Assembly: GCA_910575075.1 (NCBI GenBank)
Contig: CAJTCY010000005.1
Location: 62,001-126,000 of the forward strand
Direction: 5' to 3'
DNA from: Lachnospiraceae bacterium
GTDB lineage: Bacteria; Bacillota; Clostridia; Lachnospirales; Lachnospiraceae
Length of the DNA: 64,000 nucleotides
In this document: piece after piece, positions 1-8,510 of the stretch
How positions within the stretch are numbered: the first letter of the stretch is position 1
Layout of the letters: each line of letters opens with the position of its first letter
The notes under the pieces: model-generated
Database searches by the model: none
The model's input: only the letters and a program-made list of their open reading frames with translations
What the model was told of the DNA's origin: nothing
Made by a program: the position numbers and the translations under genes

Positions 1-1743
1 GAAAGCAACAGCATTGTGAACCAGAAAAAGATGCTTGAAAAATATGCCAAAGAACAGGGATTTTCTAATCTGGCGCATTACATGGATGACGGATGGTCTG
101 GCACGAATTTTGAACGCCCTGACTGGAAACGCTTACTGGCAGATATTGAAGACGGCAAGGTTGCCTGTGTTATCGTAAAAGATATGAGCCGGATTGGGCG
201 CAACTATCTACAAGTGGGATTTTACACGGAAGTATTATTCCGTGAAAAAGGGGTACGCTTTATCGCCATATCCAACGGTGTTGACAGCACCCAGCAGAAC
301 ACAAATGAATTTGCGCCATTCTTAAACATTATGAATGAGTGGTATGTCCGCGACACCAGCCGCAAAATCAAATCCGTGCTACACGCAAAAGGCATGGAGG
401 GCAAGCACCTGACTTCCAACGCCATTTATGGATATAAAAAAGACCCAGAAGACAACAATCACTGGATCATTGATGAAGAAGCTGCTGCCGTGGTAAGGAA
501 AATTTACCAGCTTATCATGGAAGGCAACGGACCGATGCAGGTGGCATGGATTCTTACTAATGAGAAAGTAGAACGCCCATCCTATTATCTGGCAAAGCGG
601 GGGCTTGACATCTGCCGGGGAAACTGTGACATGAGCAGACCGTATACATGGACTGCCACCACCATCTCCGACATGGTAAAAAAGCCAGAATATATGGGGC
701 ATACTGTCAATTTCCGCACACATAAGGATTCCTACAAAGATAAGCATTCCAAAAACGTCAATCCAGAAGACTGGATTCTCTTTGAGAACACACAGGAACC
801 CATTGTAGATGAAGACACATGGCACACCGTCCAGAAAATCCGCAAAACGAGGCATAAGCCCAGCAAGCGGGGAGAACCCAACCCATTAACGGGATTAATG
901 TTTTGCGCAGACTGCGGCGCAAAGATGTTCAACCACCGGACAGGAGGCTATAAGAAAAAGGACAAAGATGGCAATCCCACTGGAAAATATACCAATGCAC
1001 AGGATAACTACCATTGCTCTACTTATTCCCTGAACAAAGGAAAGTTTGTCGATTCCTGCTCTATGCACCACGTCAGAACTGATATTGTCAGGGATTTGAT
1101 TCTGGAAACGCTGAAGGCAACCGCTGGATTTGTCAGAGAGCACGAGGAAGAATTTGCTGCCAAAGTGCGGAATGAATCCACAATCCAGAGGACAGACGCC
1201 GCCAAAACATTGCAGAAGAAACTTTCGAGAGATCAAAAACGGAACAATGAATTAAACCAACTCATAAAAAAGATTTATGAGGATAACGTTATCGGCAAGC
1301 TGACCGACAAACGTTTTGAAATGCTACTTTCGGATTATGAACAGGAACAGGCTGACTTGGAAATCTCCATCCAGAATACACAGAAAAAAATTTCCGATTT
1401 TGAAGAAGATAACACAAGGATTGATAAATTTTTGAAACTGGTAAAGAGATATACAGATTTTTCAGAACTGACAACACAGATGATTCATGAATTTATTGAC
1501 AGGATTGTAGTGCATGAAGCCGACAAGTCGACTGGGGAACGGATACAACAGATAGACATTTACCTCAAATATGTGGGTAATCTGAATGTCCCTATGCCGG
1601 AACTCACACCAGAACAGCGCAAGGAGGAAGAACGTAAACGTAAGAAACGCGCATGGAACCGCACTTATATGAGACGGAAGTACGAACGTGAAAAGGCAGA
1701 GCGTGAAGCCTCTGGAATAGCGGAAATTGGGGCAACCATATAG
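1..1743 (+). CDS. Large serine recombinase (TndX/TnpX type), 5' end outside window
   Basis: This is a site-specific recombinase of the large serine family that moves a transposon or integrative element by a phosphoserine intermediate. The reading frame is open from base 1, so the start and the first few dozen residues, including the catalytic serine, lie upstream. The visible part has the end of the resolvase domain (motif DMSRIGRNY), a recombinase domain, a zinc beta-ribbon (CADCG near base 905, then a later pair of cysteines around YHCS and DSCS), a long coiled coil and a DUF4368-like tail. The gene ends only about 20 bases before the disrupted integrase on the other strand, as expected for a recombinase gene at the end of its element. 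Family call is firm; the exact element is unknown because most of it is off the window. Confidence 0.93.
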   Translation, partial: ESNSIVNQKKMLEKYAKEQGFSNLAHYMDDGWSGTNFERPDWKRLLADIEDGKVACVIVKDMSRIGRNYLQVGFYTEVLFREKGVRFIAISNGVDSTQQNTNEFAPFLNIMNEWYVRDTSRKIKSVLHAKGMEGKHLTSNAIYGYKKDPEDNNHWIIDEEAAAVVRKIYQLIMEGNGPMQVAWILTNEKVERPSYYLAKRGLDICRGNCDMSRPYTWTATTISDMVKKPEYMGHTVNFRTHKDSYKDKHSKNVNPEDWILFENTQEPIVDEDTWHTVQKIRKTRHKPSKRGEPNPLTGLMFCADCGAKMFNHRTGGYKKKDKDGNPTGKYTNAQDNYHCSTYSLNKGKFVDSCSMHHVRTDIVRDLILETLKATAGFVREHEEEFAAKVRNESTIQRTDAAKTLQKKLSRDQKRNNELNQLIKKIYEDNVIGKLTDKRFEMLLSDYEQEQADLEISIQNTQKKISDFEEDNTRIDKFLKLVKRYTDFSELTTQMIHEFIDRIVVHEADKSTGERIQQIDIYLKYVGNLNVPMPELTPEQRKEEERKRKKRAWNRTYMRRKYEREKAEREASGIAEIGATI

Positions 1744-1773
1744 GTTGTTCCAGAAATATCTTTATGAGAGGGA
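1744..1773. other. Right end of serine-recombinase element / insertion junction
   Basis: The integrase on the minus strand matches its paralogue at 14025-15104 up to the HDLRHSH motif and two to three residues beyond, then stops at a TAA at 1762-1764. The homology therefore breaks at about 1765-1770, which places the element boundary there. A GA dinucleotide lies at the break, and GA is the usual crossover core for this recombinase family (family knowledge). The matching left junction is outside the window. Confidence 0.6.
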
Positions 1774-2691
1774 AACATGGCTATGACGTAAATCATGGAT
1801 TCTTATGCGTTTCACTCCTGCAGCTTTCGCTCCCCTGTCCATCTCGTGGTGCAGGTAGGATTTTGTGACTTGGAACATTCTTTCATCCTTGCCGATTTCA
1901 TAGAGCATTCCGATATATTCCTGCATTTCCTCACATAAGAAATGCGGCATTTTTATGGTTCGGTTGCTCTTTGCAGTCTTGGGGGAAGTGATGACGTCTC
2001 TCCCCTTTAACCGCTGGTAGGACTTGTTTATAGTTACAGTATTCCGTAAAAAATCAAAGTCTGACGGCGTTAGGGCGAGCATTTCGCCCAGCCTTACGCC
2101 ACACCAGTAGAGCATTTCAAAGGCATAATAGGACAGCGGCTTGTCCATCATTGCGTCCGCAAATTTCAGGTATTCCTCTTTTGTCCAGAACAGCATTTCC
2201 TTATGTTCCTCGCTGCCCATCGCCCCTGCTTTCTGCGCCGGGTTGCCCGGCAGGTGGTAAAACCTCACGGCATGGTTAAAAATTGCGCTTAACTGCGCAT
2301 GGATGGTTTTCAGGTAAGTGGGCGAATAGACCTCGCCATTCCCACCTTTATAGGCAAGCATTTCATTCTGCCATGCAATCACGTCCCTCGGCTCAATCTC
2401 CGCAATCTTCCGCTCCCCGAAATAAGGCAGTATCTTCGTGCGTATCACATGGCTCTTGGATTCCCATGTGTTCTCCTTTACCCTCTTCTTTTTGTCCGCC
2501 TCGTAGATTTCAAGGAAACTGCCAAAGGTCATGTCCAGTTTGGACTCGCTTTTCAGCATGACCTCACGCTCCCAGCCCAAAGCCTCCCTCTTGGTTGCAA
2601 ACCCCCTTTTCTGCGTCTGTTTCCTCTCTCCTTTGTAATTCGTATATCGGTAGATGACGCGCCATTTGTCGCCATCTTTGTATACAGCCAT
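1762..2691 (-). pseudogene. Tyrosine integrase, 3'-truncated by insertion
   Basis: This is a Tn916-Int-like tyrosine recombinase, closely related to the complete copy at 14025-15104. It has the N-terminal arm-binding region, the SAM-like core-binding domain and most of the catalytic domain, including the first arginine (GVRLGEMLALT) and the HDLRHSH box. It stops immediately afterwards, so the second conserved His and the catalytic tyrosine are missing and the protein cannot be active. The break coincides with the end of the serine-recombinase element. I place the start at the ATG at 2691, which has a GAGG ribosome site; an upstream in-frame ATG lacks one. The missing C-terminus should lie beyond the left edge, on the other side of the inserted element. 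Confidence 0.88.
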
Positions 2692-2835
2692 ATCCTCACG
2701 CTCCTTTCCCCAGGGCTGGCTGCAGAAATAACCTGCCATCAGCCCCCAGTAATAATTTTAAAATTCCTACATTGTCTGTTGTAACATGACTTCTTATGGG
2801 AAAACTGCCCACTGAGTATAATTCCCTGCGGAAAA

Positions 2836-3015
2836 CTACTCGCTGTAACATAACTTCTTGCGAAAGAAATTTGTGTTCACCCTGCCTGTCACTGTCAGGT
2901 AGCCAAGCTCCCGCATTTCCGCATTCAATTCCCGGACAACCTTGTAGGCATAGGATTTGGAAACGTTCAGCTCCTGTGCCACTTCTTCAACCGTCATGAA
3001 ATTTTTGCCTTCCAT
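2836..3015 (-). CDS. Excisionase-like HTH protein of distal island
   Basis: This 59-residue protein has a DNA-binding helix-turn-helix of the MerR/excisionase kind (MTVEEVAQELNVSKSYAY). It closely resembles the protein at 15105-15305, which sits just upstream of the intact integrase. It is preceded by a strong GGGGG-type ribosome site and lies between the integrase and the repressor, in the usual place of a recombination directionality factor. A protein of this size and position would control excision and perhaps integrase expression; that role is inferred from context. About 145 bases separate it from the integrase start, with a partly repeated sequence containing TGTAACAT twice (near 2780 and 2845). 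Confidence 0.75.
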   Translation of the reverse strand: MEGKNFMTVEEVAQELNVSKSYAYKVVRELNAEMRELGYLTVTGRVNTNFFRKKLCYSE

Positions 3016-3151
3016 TATCGCATTCCCCCTTTCTCTCTTTTATTCCTGATTCCACTGCCTGCCCCATAAATCTGCCTTTCTTCCCAGCCGGCAGTTTTTA
3101 CTTGCAGTCCCAAATATAACTAAATTTGTTTGTTTAGTCTATGTACTTCCT

Positions 3152-3180
3152 ATATTACTAAACTTACTAATTTAAGTCAA
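3152..3180 (-). promoter_or_regulatory. Promoter for xis-int of distal island
   Basis: Read on the minus strand, TTGACT (3180-3175) and TAATAT (3157-3152) are separated by 17 bases. A GTTTAGTA motif overlaps the -10 box and lies in the same place as in the second island, so the neighbouring repressor may bind here. Confidence 0.6.
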
Positions 3181-3223
3181 TAGTTTTTCAGAAAAATCTT
3201 AAATTATTTTATTTAACTTCCAC

Positions 3224-3252
3224 TTGCTATCTTTGCTGCACCATGCTATACT
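3224..3252 (+). promoter_or_regulatory. Promoter for repressor of distal island
   Basis: TTGCTA (3224-3229) and TATACT (3247-3252) are separated by 17 bases, with a TG just before the -10 box. Downstream lie a copy of the AAATTTGTTTAA motif and the repressor gene at 3342. Confidence 0.55.
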
Positions 3253-3341
3253 GTACCCAACAAATTTGTTTAACTGTCTAGCCACAGCAAAATTGCACTG
3301 ACATGGCTAAATACAAAATCCAACTACACGGAGGTTTACTT

Positions 3342-3860
3342 ATGGCAATCGGAAAACGTATCAAATTTTTCCGCAACAGGAAGAACCTGACGCAGAAACA
3401 GCTTGGCGAACGGCTCGGCTTTCTGGGCAGGACTTCCGACGTGCGCATAGCGCAGTATGAATCGGAAGCAAGAATCCCCAAACAGAACCTTGTGAAAGAA
3501 ATGGCGGGCATACTCGGCGTCAGCCCCCACGCACTGACAGTGCCGGACATCGACACATACATTGGTTTTTTACATACCCTCTTTGCCTTAGAGGACATAT
3601 ATGGATTCCGAATAACTGAAAAAGACGGCCTTATCTGCCTTTGCCGGGATTCTTCCAGTTCTTCCCCCGTTGACACGGTCAGCTCCATGCTCCGGGAATG
3701 GCAGCAGCAGGCAGAAAAACTTGAAAACGGTGAAATCAGCAAGGAAGAATATGACGAATGGCGTTACCGATACCCAGAACTGGACACCAGCCAGCATTGG
3801 GCAAAGACGCCTTCTAAAGAAATGAGCGATTCCCTCATTGAGAAATCTGCGAAAAAGTAA
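3342..3860 (+). CDS. XRE-family repressor of distal island
   Basis: This 172-residue protein has an N-terminal Cro/CI-type helix-turn-helix (residues about 5-60, with LTQKQLGERLG as recognition unit). Its C-terminal part is unlike classical CI protease domains but is strongly conserved in the paralogue at 15533, ending in a WRY-YP-TSQHWAKTPSKE motif. It is divergent from the excisionase and integrase genes, the standard arrangement for a repressor that keeps an integrated element silent. The start at 3342 follows a GGAGG site; the longer upstream reading lacks one. No proteolytic Ser/Lys motif is recognisable, so induction may work differently from LexA-type cleavage. Confidence 0.85.
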   Translation: MAIGKRIKFFRNRKNLTQKQLGERLGFLGRTSDVRIAQYESEARIPKQNLVKEMAGILGVSPHALTVPDIDTYIGFLHTLFALEDIYGFRITEKDGLICLCRDSSSSSPVDTVSSMLREWQQQAEKLENGEISKEEYDEWRYRYPELDTSQHWAKTPSKEMSDSLIEKSAKK

Positions 3861-3881
3861 AAGAAAAATACAACAAGAAAA

Positions 3882-3922
3882 CCTTGCTGATATTCAGTTT
3901 TCAACTCTGAAAATCAGCAAGG
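3882..3922 (+). terminator. Hairpin downstream of repressor
   Basis: CCTTGCTGAT (3882-3891) pairs with ATCAGCAAGG (3913-3922), and the stem continues with TTCAG/CTGAA inside. It starts 22 bases after the repressor stop. There is no strong T-run, so it may act as an imperfect or bidirectional terminator. Confidence 0.55.
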
Positions 3923-4055
3923 AATCTTCCATTGTGCTATATTGAAATGTGTAAATCATTCTCTGAATAAGAAAAAGTGTTGCCAAAACGTCGCCAGTAA
4001 CTAAGCTATTTTGTTTGCAACCAGCATAAATACTGGGCTTTCTTGATTCATCGAA

Positions 4056-4067
4056 TTATTCGAACTC
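4056..4067. repeat. att direct repeat, left copy (junction of two islands)
   Basis: The 12 bases TTATTCGAACTC are identical to those at the end of guaA. Here they sit inside a small perfect inverted repeat (TCGAATTATTCGA, 4051-4063). A second block, GCATAAATACTGGG, precedes both att copies at 4024 and 16384, so the shared region is wider than the core. Confidence 0.7.
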
Positions 4068-4459
4068 GACTTTTCCTAACTTATTTTGTTTAGAAATTAT
4101 TCTCTATCGAGTATGTAAATCTTTTGATTATTTGATATATCCATATTATCCTGCCTATATGAGCTAATGTTATCATTTTGTTATCGCTGTTGATAACACT
4201 CGCTCTGTAACTGCGGATAATAGCAATATGTTGTGATTTAAATTATAAGCGATTTTGCTAAGAAAATCAAGTTGTCGGCCGCCTTTTTTCTTAATATCTT
4301 TAATCACTCAATTTTAGGTGCTTTTGTCTTTGATTTAAACCTATCGAATTCGATAGGTTTATTTATATTGTGAATCTACTCAAATAAACCCCAAAAAAAT
4401 ATTATGCGTTTTACATAGTGATAACACCATGTGAAAATATCTAATAAAAAGTAAGGATT
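4068..4459. other. AT-rich end of island, no gene; perfect palindrome
   Basis: I see no gene here. The stretch is very AT-rich. A perfect 26-base palindrome lies at 4336-4361, centred on GAATTC and containing CCTATCGAATTCGATAGG. It is about 100 bases beyond the stop codon of the ATPase gene. It could be a bidirectional terminator or a protein-binding site, and also resembles the inverted repeat at the att core, which has TCGAAT arms. Confidence 0.6.
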
Positions 4460-6295
4460 TTAAGAATATCTATTTGAAAGTGTTAATGGCCATGCCATAT
4501 TAAATGCTTTTCCTAAACTTTCTATGAATTGTAGCAATTCCCCTACAGTCGAATAATCAGAATAATAATATGTAACAATATCTGACTCTTGTACAAACTT
4601 CCAAACTTCCGTTGTTGATACCTCCTTAAATATATCTTTTAAATCGTCATTATTGTAATCTCCAGATAAATCAGAAAATAAATTTCTTATTTTATCTGCT
4701 GTATAAAGAGCGGTATCCTCTTTTATATCCATTGCTCTCCAAAAATCAGAATTATCAAGCGGGGCATTCGATACTCTATATATTATTCTATACAAAAAAG
4801 ACTCTGGAGCAAAATAATCTGGGAAAAAACATATATTTAATGGATGCTTTCGATCATTAAGTTTTAGTTTCTTCGGATCATATTTTTCATTCAGGAAGTC
4901 ACGTATCTTAGGTTTTTGTAATGGCTCTTTATATCTTGCATCTCCGTCTAGAATAAATATAACTCTCTTAAAATATGAATCCGCATCGCATATCTTTATT
5001 AATTCTTCGCATCCTAATATAGTTGGTATTTGATTGATTTTTTCCTCAAAACTAATCATATTTTTCAAAACCCTTATTCTATCATTAATAACGACATAAT
5101 TCATTACTTTAGAACTATGTCGCAAATGCGGTCCATCAATATCATCCCCAACTTTATTCACCACATTTTTAAATGCCTTAAATAGCAATCTGAAAAGTTC
5201 TTTACCAACTGAATCTTCAAAATAAACTCTAACTTTAGGCTTATCAAACCTCAAACTACCAAACATATCTGCTTTCAGCAATTCGTAAGAATGACAATCT
5301 GATATATATGGAGCCATTGAATTCTTAATATAAACAACTTTATAATCTTTGTTATTCTTCGTTTCTTTTTTAATCGTTTCCTTTAAAACTGATAACGAAT
5401 GTGTACTTACAACAAATTGGATTGATAATTCATCTGCAAGTTTATCAAATAAATCCAATAATCTAATTTGTGTGTCTGGATGTAATGAAACATCTATCTC
5501 ATCAATACATAATAATGCCCCTTCATAGCCTTCCTGCAATGATAATACATAAATATCCACTAATGCACTTATTATATTCCCTATATTATCTTGTCCAATA
5601 GATTGCGACAATGTTGGAGTATTTACTATATCCATATGCAAGGACGCTCTAAAAGAAGTATTTTTTTCAATAATTGACAGTGTTGCATCATTAACAATTG
5701 AATTTGGAATAATATAATTATACCATTCTTTATACTTTTCATTTGCTTTTGTTTGATATAAAGTATTCTTCTTATTTATCTTAGAAATCTTTACAGTTTC
5801 TTTGCGTTCTCCTAATGGATATAATCTTGATAAACTTAAATAAATTGTAGGTATTTTAACTCGTCCATCTGCACCTACACCATAATTTATTTTTGCTTTT
5901 TCTGCTGCCTGTTTAATGGTACAATTCTCTTGTCCTACATTCGATGTTCGAGGTATAATTCTTATCCCTCGATTAAACTTAGTATCATCTTTAAAAGAAA
6001 GCCTTTTTGTAAATGCTTCTTTTCCATCGTTTTCTACATATGTTAAATACAATTTATAATCTTCATACAATTCATCCTCATCAATATTAAAAAAATCACT
6101 AAATTCAGGTTGAAAGTTACTCCCTAACATTGATTTAGCACTAACACCCGAACTAGATGCTATTAACGACAGTATATTAGATTTTCCAACACCATTTTGT
6201 CCACTAATAACTGTCAATTTACGTCCCAGTTCAAAAGATGTATCCTTAAAACTTCTAAAATTTTCAATATGAAAATGATATGGCCGTATCTTCAT
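4460..6295 (-). CDS. AAA ATPase with TOPRIM-like C-terminus (OLD-like)
   Basis: This 611-residue protein belongs to the RecF/SMC-like ABC ATPases of the OLD kind. The N-terminus has the FRSF entry motif and a Walker A (GQNGVGKS, about residues 32-39). An ABC-signature-like SQSIGQDN stretch comes before Walker B (LLCIDEID, about 258-265) and an STHS switch follows. The C-terminal third has features of a TOPRIM nuclease: an acidic VYFEDSVGKEL motif near residue 358 and ILDGDARYK near 447. It starts at the ATG at 6295, behind AGGAG, 14 bases after the stop of the DNA methyltransferase, so the two are one transcription unit. OLD-type ATPase-nucleases act in anti-phage systems (family knowledge); pairing with a methyltransferase suggests self/non-self discrimination (inference). 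The TOPRIM assignment by eye is less sure than the ATPase. Confidence 0.8.
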   Translation of the reverse strand: MKIRPYHFHIENFRSFKDTSFELGRKLTVISGQNGVGKSNILSLIASSSGVSAKSMLGSNFQPEFSDFFNIDEDELYEDYKLYLTYVENDGKEAFTKRLSFKDDTKFNRGIRIIPRTSNVGQENCTIKQAAEKAKINYGVGADGRVKIPTIYLSLSRLYPLGERKETVKISKINKKNTLYQTKANEKYKEWYNYIIPNSIVNDATLSIIEKNTSFRASLHMDIVNTPTLSQSIGQDNIGNIISALVDIYVLSLQEGYEGALLCIDEIDVSLHPDTQIRLLDLFDKLADELSIQFVVSTHSLSVLKETIKKETKNNKDYKVVYIKNSMAPYISDCHSYELLKADMFGSLRFDKPKVRVYFEDSVGKELFRLLFKAFKNVVNKVGDDIDGPHLRHSSKVMNYVVINDRIRVLKNMISFEEKINQIPTILGCEELIKICDADSYFKRVIFILDGDARYKEPLQKPKIRDFLNEKYDPKKLKLNDRKHPLNICFFPDYFAPESFLYRIIYRVSNAPLDNSDFWRAMDIKEDTALYTADKIRNLFSDLSGDYNNDDLKDIFKEVSTTEVWKFVQESDIVTYYYSDYSTVGELLQFIESLGKAFNMAWPLTLSNRYS

Positions 6296-6309
6296 ATGCC
6301 TTTTTCTCC

Positions 6310-7179
6310 TTACCGTAAATTCACACAAATACCATTCTCTTTAAGTTGCTCCATTGTTGGTACCATATCTAGACTCTTAAATATAATAATTTCACTCGCT
6401 TTTCTTTTTACTGCGGCACTATATTTTAAATCAATTCTTCTAAAAACATGATTTTGATAAATATCTGCTATTTCCTGCACATCATCATATGTAATAACCC
6501 AGTCACAATTAACTTGACTATTTATCATTTGCTCAATTCGCACATGATCATCGTATGAAAAAAAGTTCAAATATAATTGCTTTCCTTTACCAAAATATGG
6601 TGGATCAAAATACACAAATGCGTTCTGTTCATACTTAGGCAAATATTTTTTTACAAATGAACTAGCATCTTTATTATATATATGGATACTTTTTTTGCGG
6701 TTTACAATGTTTATAATACGTTCAATCAAAGTTTCTCTATTGAACCTAGCATCCATCCTCCAATTACCACTCTGTTCTATTCCACCTATTACTCCACCTT
6801 TTATTATTCCTGACCTATTAGTCCTATTTAAATAAAAAGTTGCAAATCCAAGTTCATAACTATATCTACTACAATCCTCTATAATAGTACGTTGTTTATT
6901 CCATTCATCTATATCCAAAGCAACATTCCTTATATCGTCAATGAACCTATCCGTTTCTGTTAAAATTGCCCTCCAAAATGAATATATTCCCTTATCAAAA
7001 TCATTAATCACTATTTCATTCACAATATTCTTTTCTAGTAATTCTAACGCTATACCAGCACCACCAGCAAACGGTTCTACATAGGTTCCACCGATATGCC
7101 CTGTTTGTTCAATTAACATTTCCATAAATGGTTCAAGTTTCCTCTTACCACCTGGATATCTTAATGGAGAATAATACAT
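6310..7179 (-). CDS. Dam-type (D12 class) DNA adenine methyltransferase
   Basis: This 289-residue enzyme would transfer a methyl group from SAM to the N6 of adenine in a short DNA site. It has the class-defining N-terminal RYPGGKRKL segment, the SAM-binding motif YVEPFAGGAG (about residues 33-42) and the catalytic DPPY (in VYFDPPYFGKG, near 193). Order and length fit the DpnM/Dam group, so GATC is possible, but specificity cannot be read from sequence. It is the first gene of a two-gene unit with the OLD-like ATPase. Base composition is much more AT-rich than the mobilization genes of the same island, which suggests separate acquisition. A solitary methyltransferase is the alternative, but the tight coupling argues for a system. 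Confidence 0.9.
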   Translation of the reverse strand: MYYSPLRYPGGKRKLEPFMEMLIEQTGHIGGTYVEPFAGGAGIALELLEKNIVNEIVINDFDKGIYSFWRAILTETDRFIDDIRNVALDIDEWNKQRTIIEDCSRYSYELGFATFYLNRTNRSGIIKGGVIGGIEQSGNWRMDARFNRETLIERIINIVNRKKSIHIYNKDASSFVKKYLPKYEQNAFVYFDPPYFGKGKQLYLNFFSYDDHVRIEQMINSQVNCDWVITYDDVQEIADIYQNHVFRRIDLKYSAAVKRKASEIIIFKSLDMVPTMEQLKENGICVNLR

Positions 7180-7371
7180 ATCGTTTTCCCTTTCTGATAC
7201 AATATATCATAATTCATTTCATTACATTTTAAGTCTAAAGCAAATTAATTTTATTTAATATTATACTATATTTCTTCCAAAATTTCCATTCATATTTAAA
7301 AAAGGGGGTTTGAGCAGAGAGGTCTTTTGACCTCCCACCCAATACCCCGTAAAAACAAGCTGTAATATCTA

Positions 7372-7797
7372 CTATAAAATTTTCCTCAACTTCTTCCGCA
7401 GATGGTCTAACCGTGCATAAATAGCCCCAGTTGTTAAATGGACAATCGGAGCAATCTCCTTTGTAGAATACCCATACATCTTCAATAAGACAATTTGCAA
7501 TGTACGCTTGTCCACTGTAACTAAGACATGGTACAAACTTTCATTTTCAATTTCATCAAGCAAGTTTGGAATGCCCTTTACCTCGGTAAGTTGCTCCTTG
7601 CCTGCCATCTCATCAAAATACTCTGCAATATCATTTGTCCATCTGTAAAATCGCCTATTAGAATTAAAGTCTGCTCTGTCATCTATGCGGATTTGCTCAA
7701 TAACTGCTTCGTCAACTCCACATTCACGTAATACCTTTTCCTCAGCTTCTTTCCAAATACGCCATTTCCTTTCTTCCCTTCCGTGATTATATGCCAT
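7372..7797 (-). CDS. Sigma-70 region 4-like protein
   Basis: This 141-residue protein has a C-terminal helix-turn-helix typical of sigma region 4 (LLKMYGYSTKEIAPIVHL and following). The preceding part has no clear region 2 (-10 recognition), so it is probably a regulator or a reduced sigma factor. Similar proteins are common in Firmicutes integrative elements. The start at 7797 follows GGAGG. The frame is open for another 93 codons upstream, but that extension has no ribosome site and unusual composition, so I exclude it. Confidence 0.72.
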   Translation of the reverse strand: MAYNHGREERKWRIWKEAEEKVLRECGVDEAVIEQIRIDDRADFNSNRRFYRWTNDIAEYFDEMAGKEQLTEVKGIPNLLDEIENESLYHVLVTVDKRTLQIVLLKMYGYSTKEIAPIVHLTTGAIYARLDHLRKKLRKIL

Positions 7798-8281
7798 TCT
7801 TCTTTCCTCCAATCTGAATTTTTGAAATGTAAAATCCAGATGGAGCGTCGGAGAACGGCAACGCACATCAAAAACATCCCTGCGGCACTTTCCAACAAAA
7901 ATCGACAAAAGAAAAACCGCAAAGGCTCTGTGACCCTTACGGCTATAAGAAATAATAATTCTGTTGTATAGAGATTGTACTTCTACCTTCATAGTGAGAA
8001 GTACCGTTGCATAAGCAGAGATTTTTTTAACTGGCTTCCTGCCTTTCTCTGATGTACTTGTATGAATTGATTTCACTTTGTATAAGTGGATAGATAAGTA
8101 CCCGAAAAAAGAACATAAAATATCTCCCCAAACTTTAAAACAGGTCTGGGGAGTGTCTGTTAAGTCTTTTCGGGCATAACAATACCGCCCACCATAACAC
8201 CGTTTTTTTATATGGTGGGCGTTCGCCTTAAAAAATTATGAAAAGAAACAGAGCCGACAAACTGTGATCAATTTCACAGGT
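7798..8281 (-). other. 484-base leader/intergenic with nested hairpins
   Basis: No convincing gene is present. The distal part holds several strong inverted repeats: CGCCCACCAT (8186-8195) with ATGGTGGGCG (8212-8221), CTCCCCA (8124-8130) with TGGGGAG (8147-8153), and an outer CCCGAAAA (8101-8108) with TTTTCGGG (8167-8174) enclosing the second. The first follows the KTR gene and could end its transcript. The others could form an attenuator in front of the sigma-like gene. Confidence 0.55.
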
Positions 8282-8470
8282 TCATCGGCTCTGCGGCTGC
8301 GCGTCTGGCTCTTTGATGACAGTTATTTTTAAATTGCTTACTTCAATCAATGTTTCCTGCTTGCATTTCGGACAATAAAGAGGATAGTTCTTCAGAACCG
8401 TATCTTTCCTTAATCTGTCACGGGTTTTATTGCCACAAACAGGACAATATATCCATTCTGTTTTCTTCAT
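8282..8470 (-). CDS. Cysteine-rich KTR-type protein
   Basis: This 62-residue protein has two CxxC pairs (CPVCGNKTR and CPKCKQE) forming a small zinc ribbon. The CGNKTR box is the hallmark of the cysteine-rich KTR proteins found in conjugative and mobilizable elements of Firmicutes. Their function is not known. The ribosome site is weak and distant. Its presence supports the view that 4056-16427 is a mobile element. Confidence 0.8.
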   Translation of the reverse strand: MKKTEWIYCPVCGNKTRDRLRKDTVLKNYPLYCPKCKQETLIEVSNLKITVIKEPDAQPQSR

Positions 8471-8510
8471 TTTACTATTTCTATCTCCAATTTCCTTTAT
8501 TTCTTTTCAT

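Noticed and set aside
4460-7179. Retron with Dam-type methyltransferase
   Set aside because: No reverse transcriptase or msr/msd-like region is present next to the methyltransferase.
7798-8076. N-terminal extension of the sigma-like protein
   Set aside because: The frame is open but has no ribosome site at its first ATG, and its composition is unlike the rest of the protein; GGAGG precedes the ATG at 7797.
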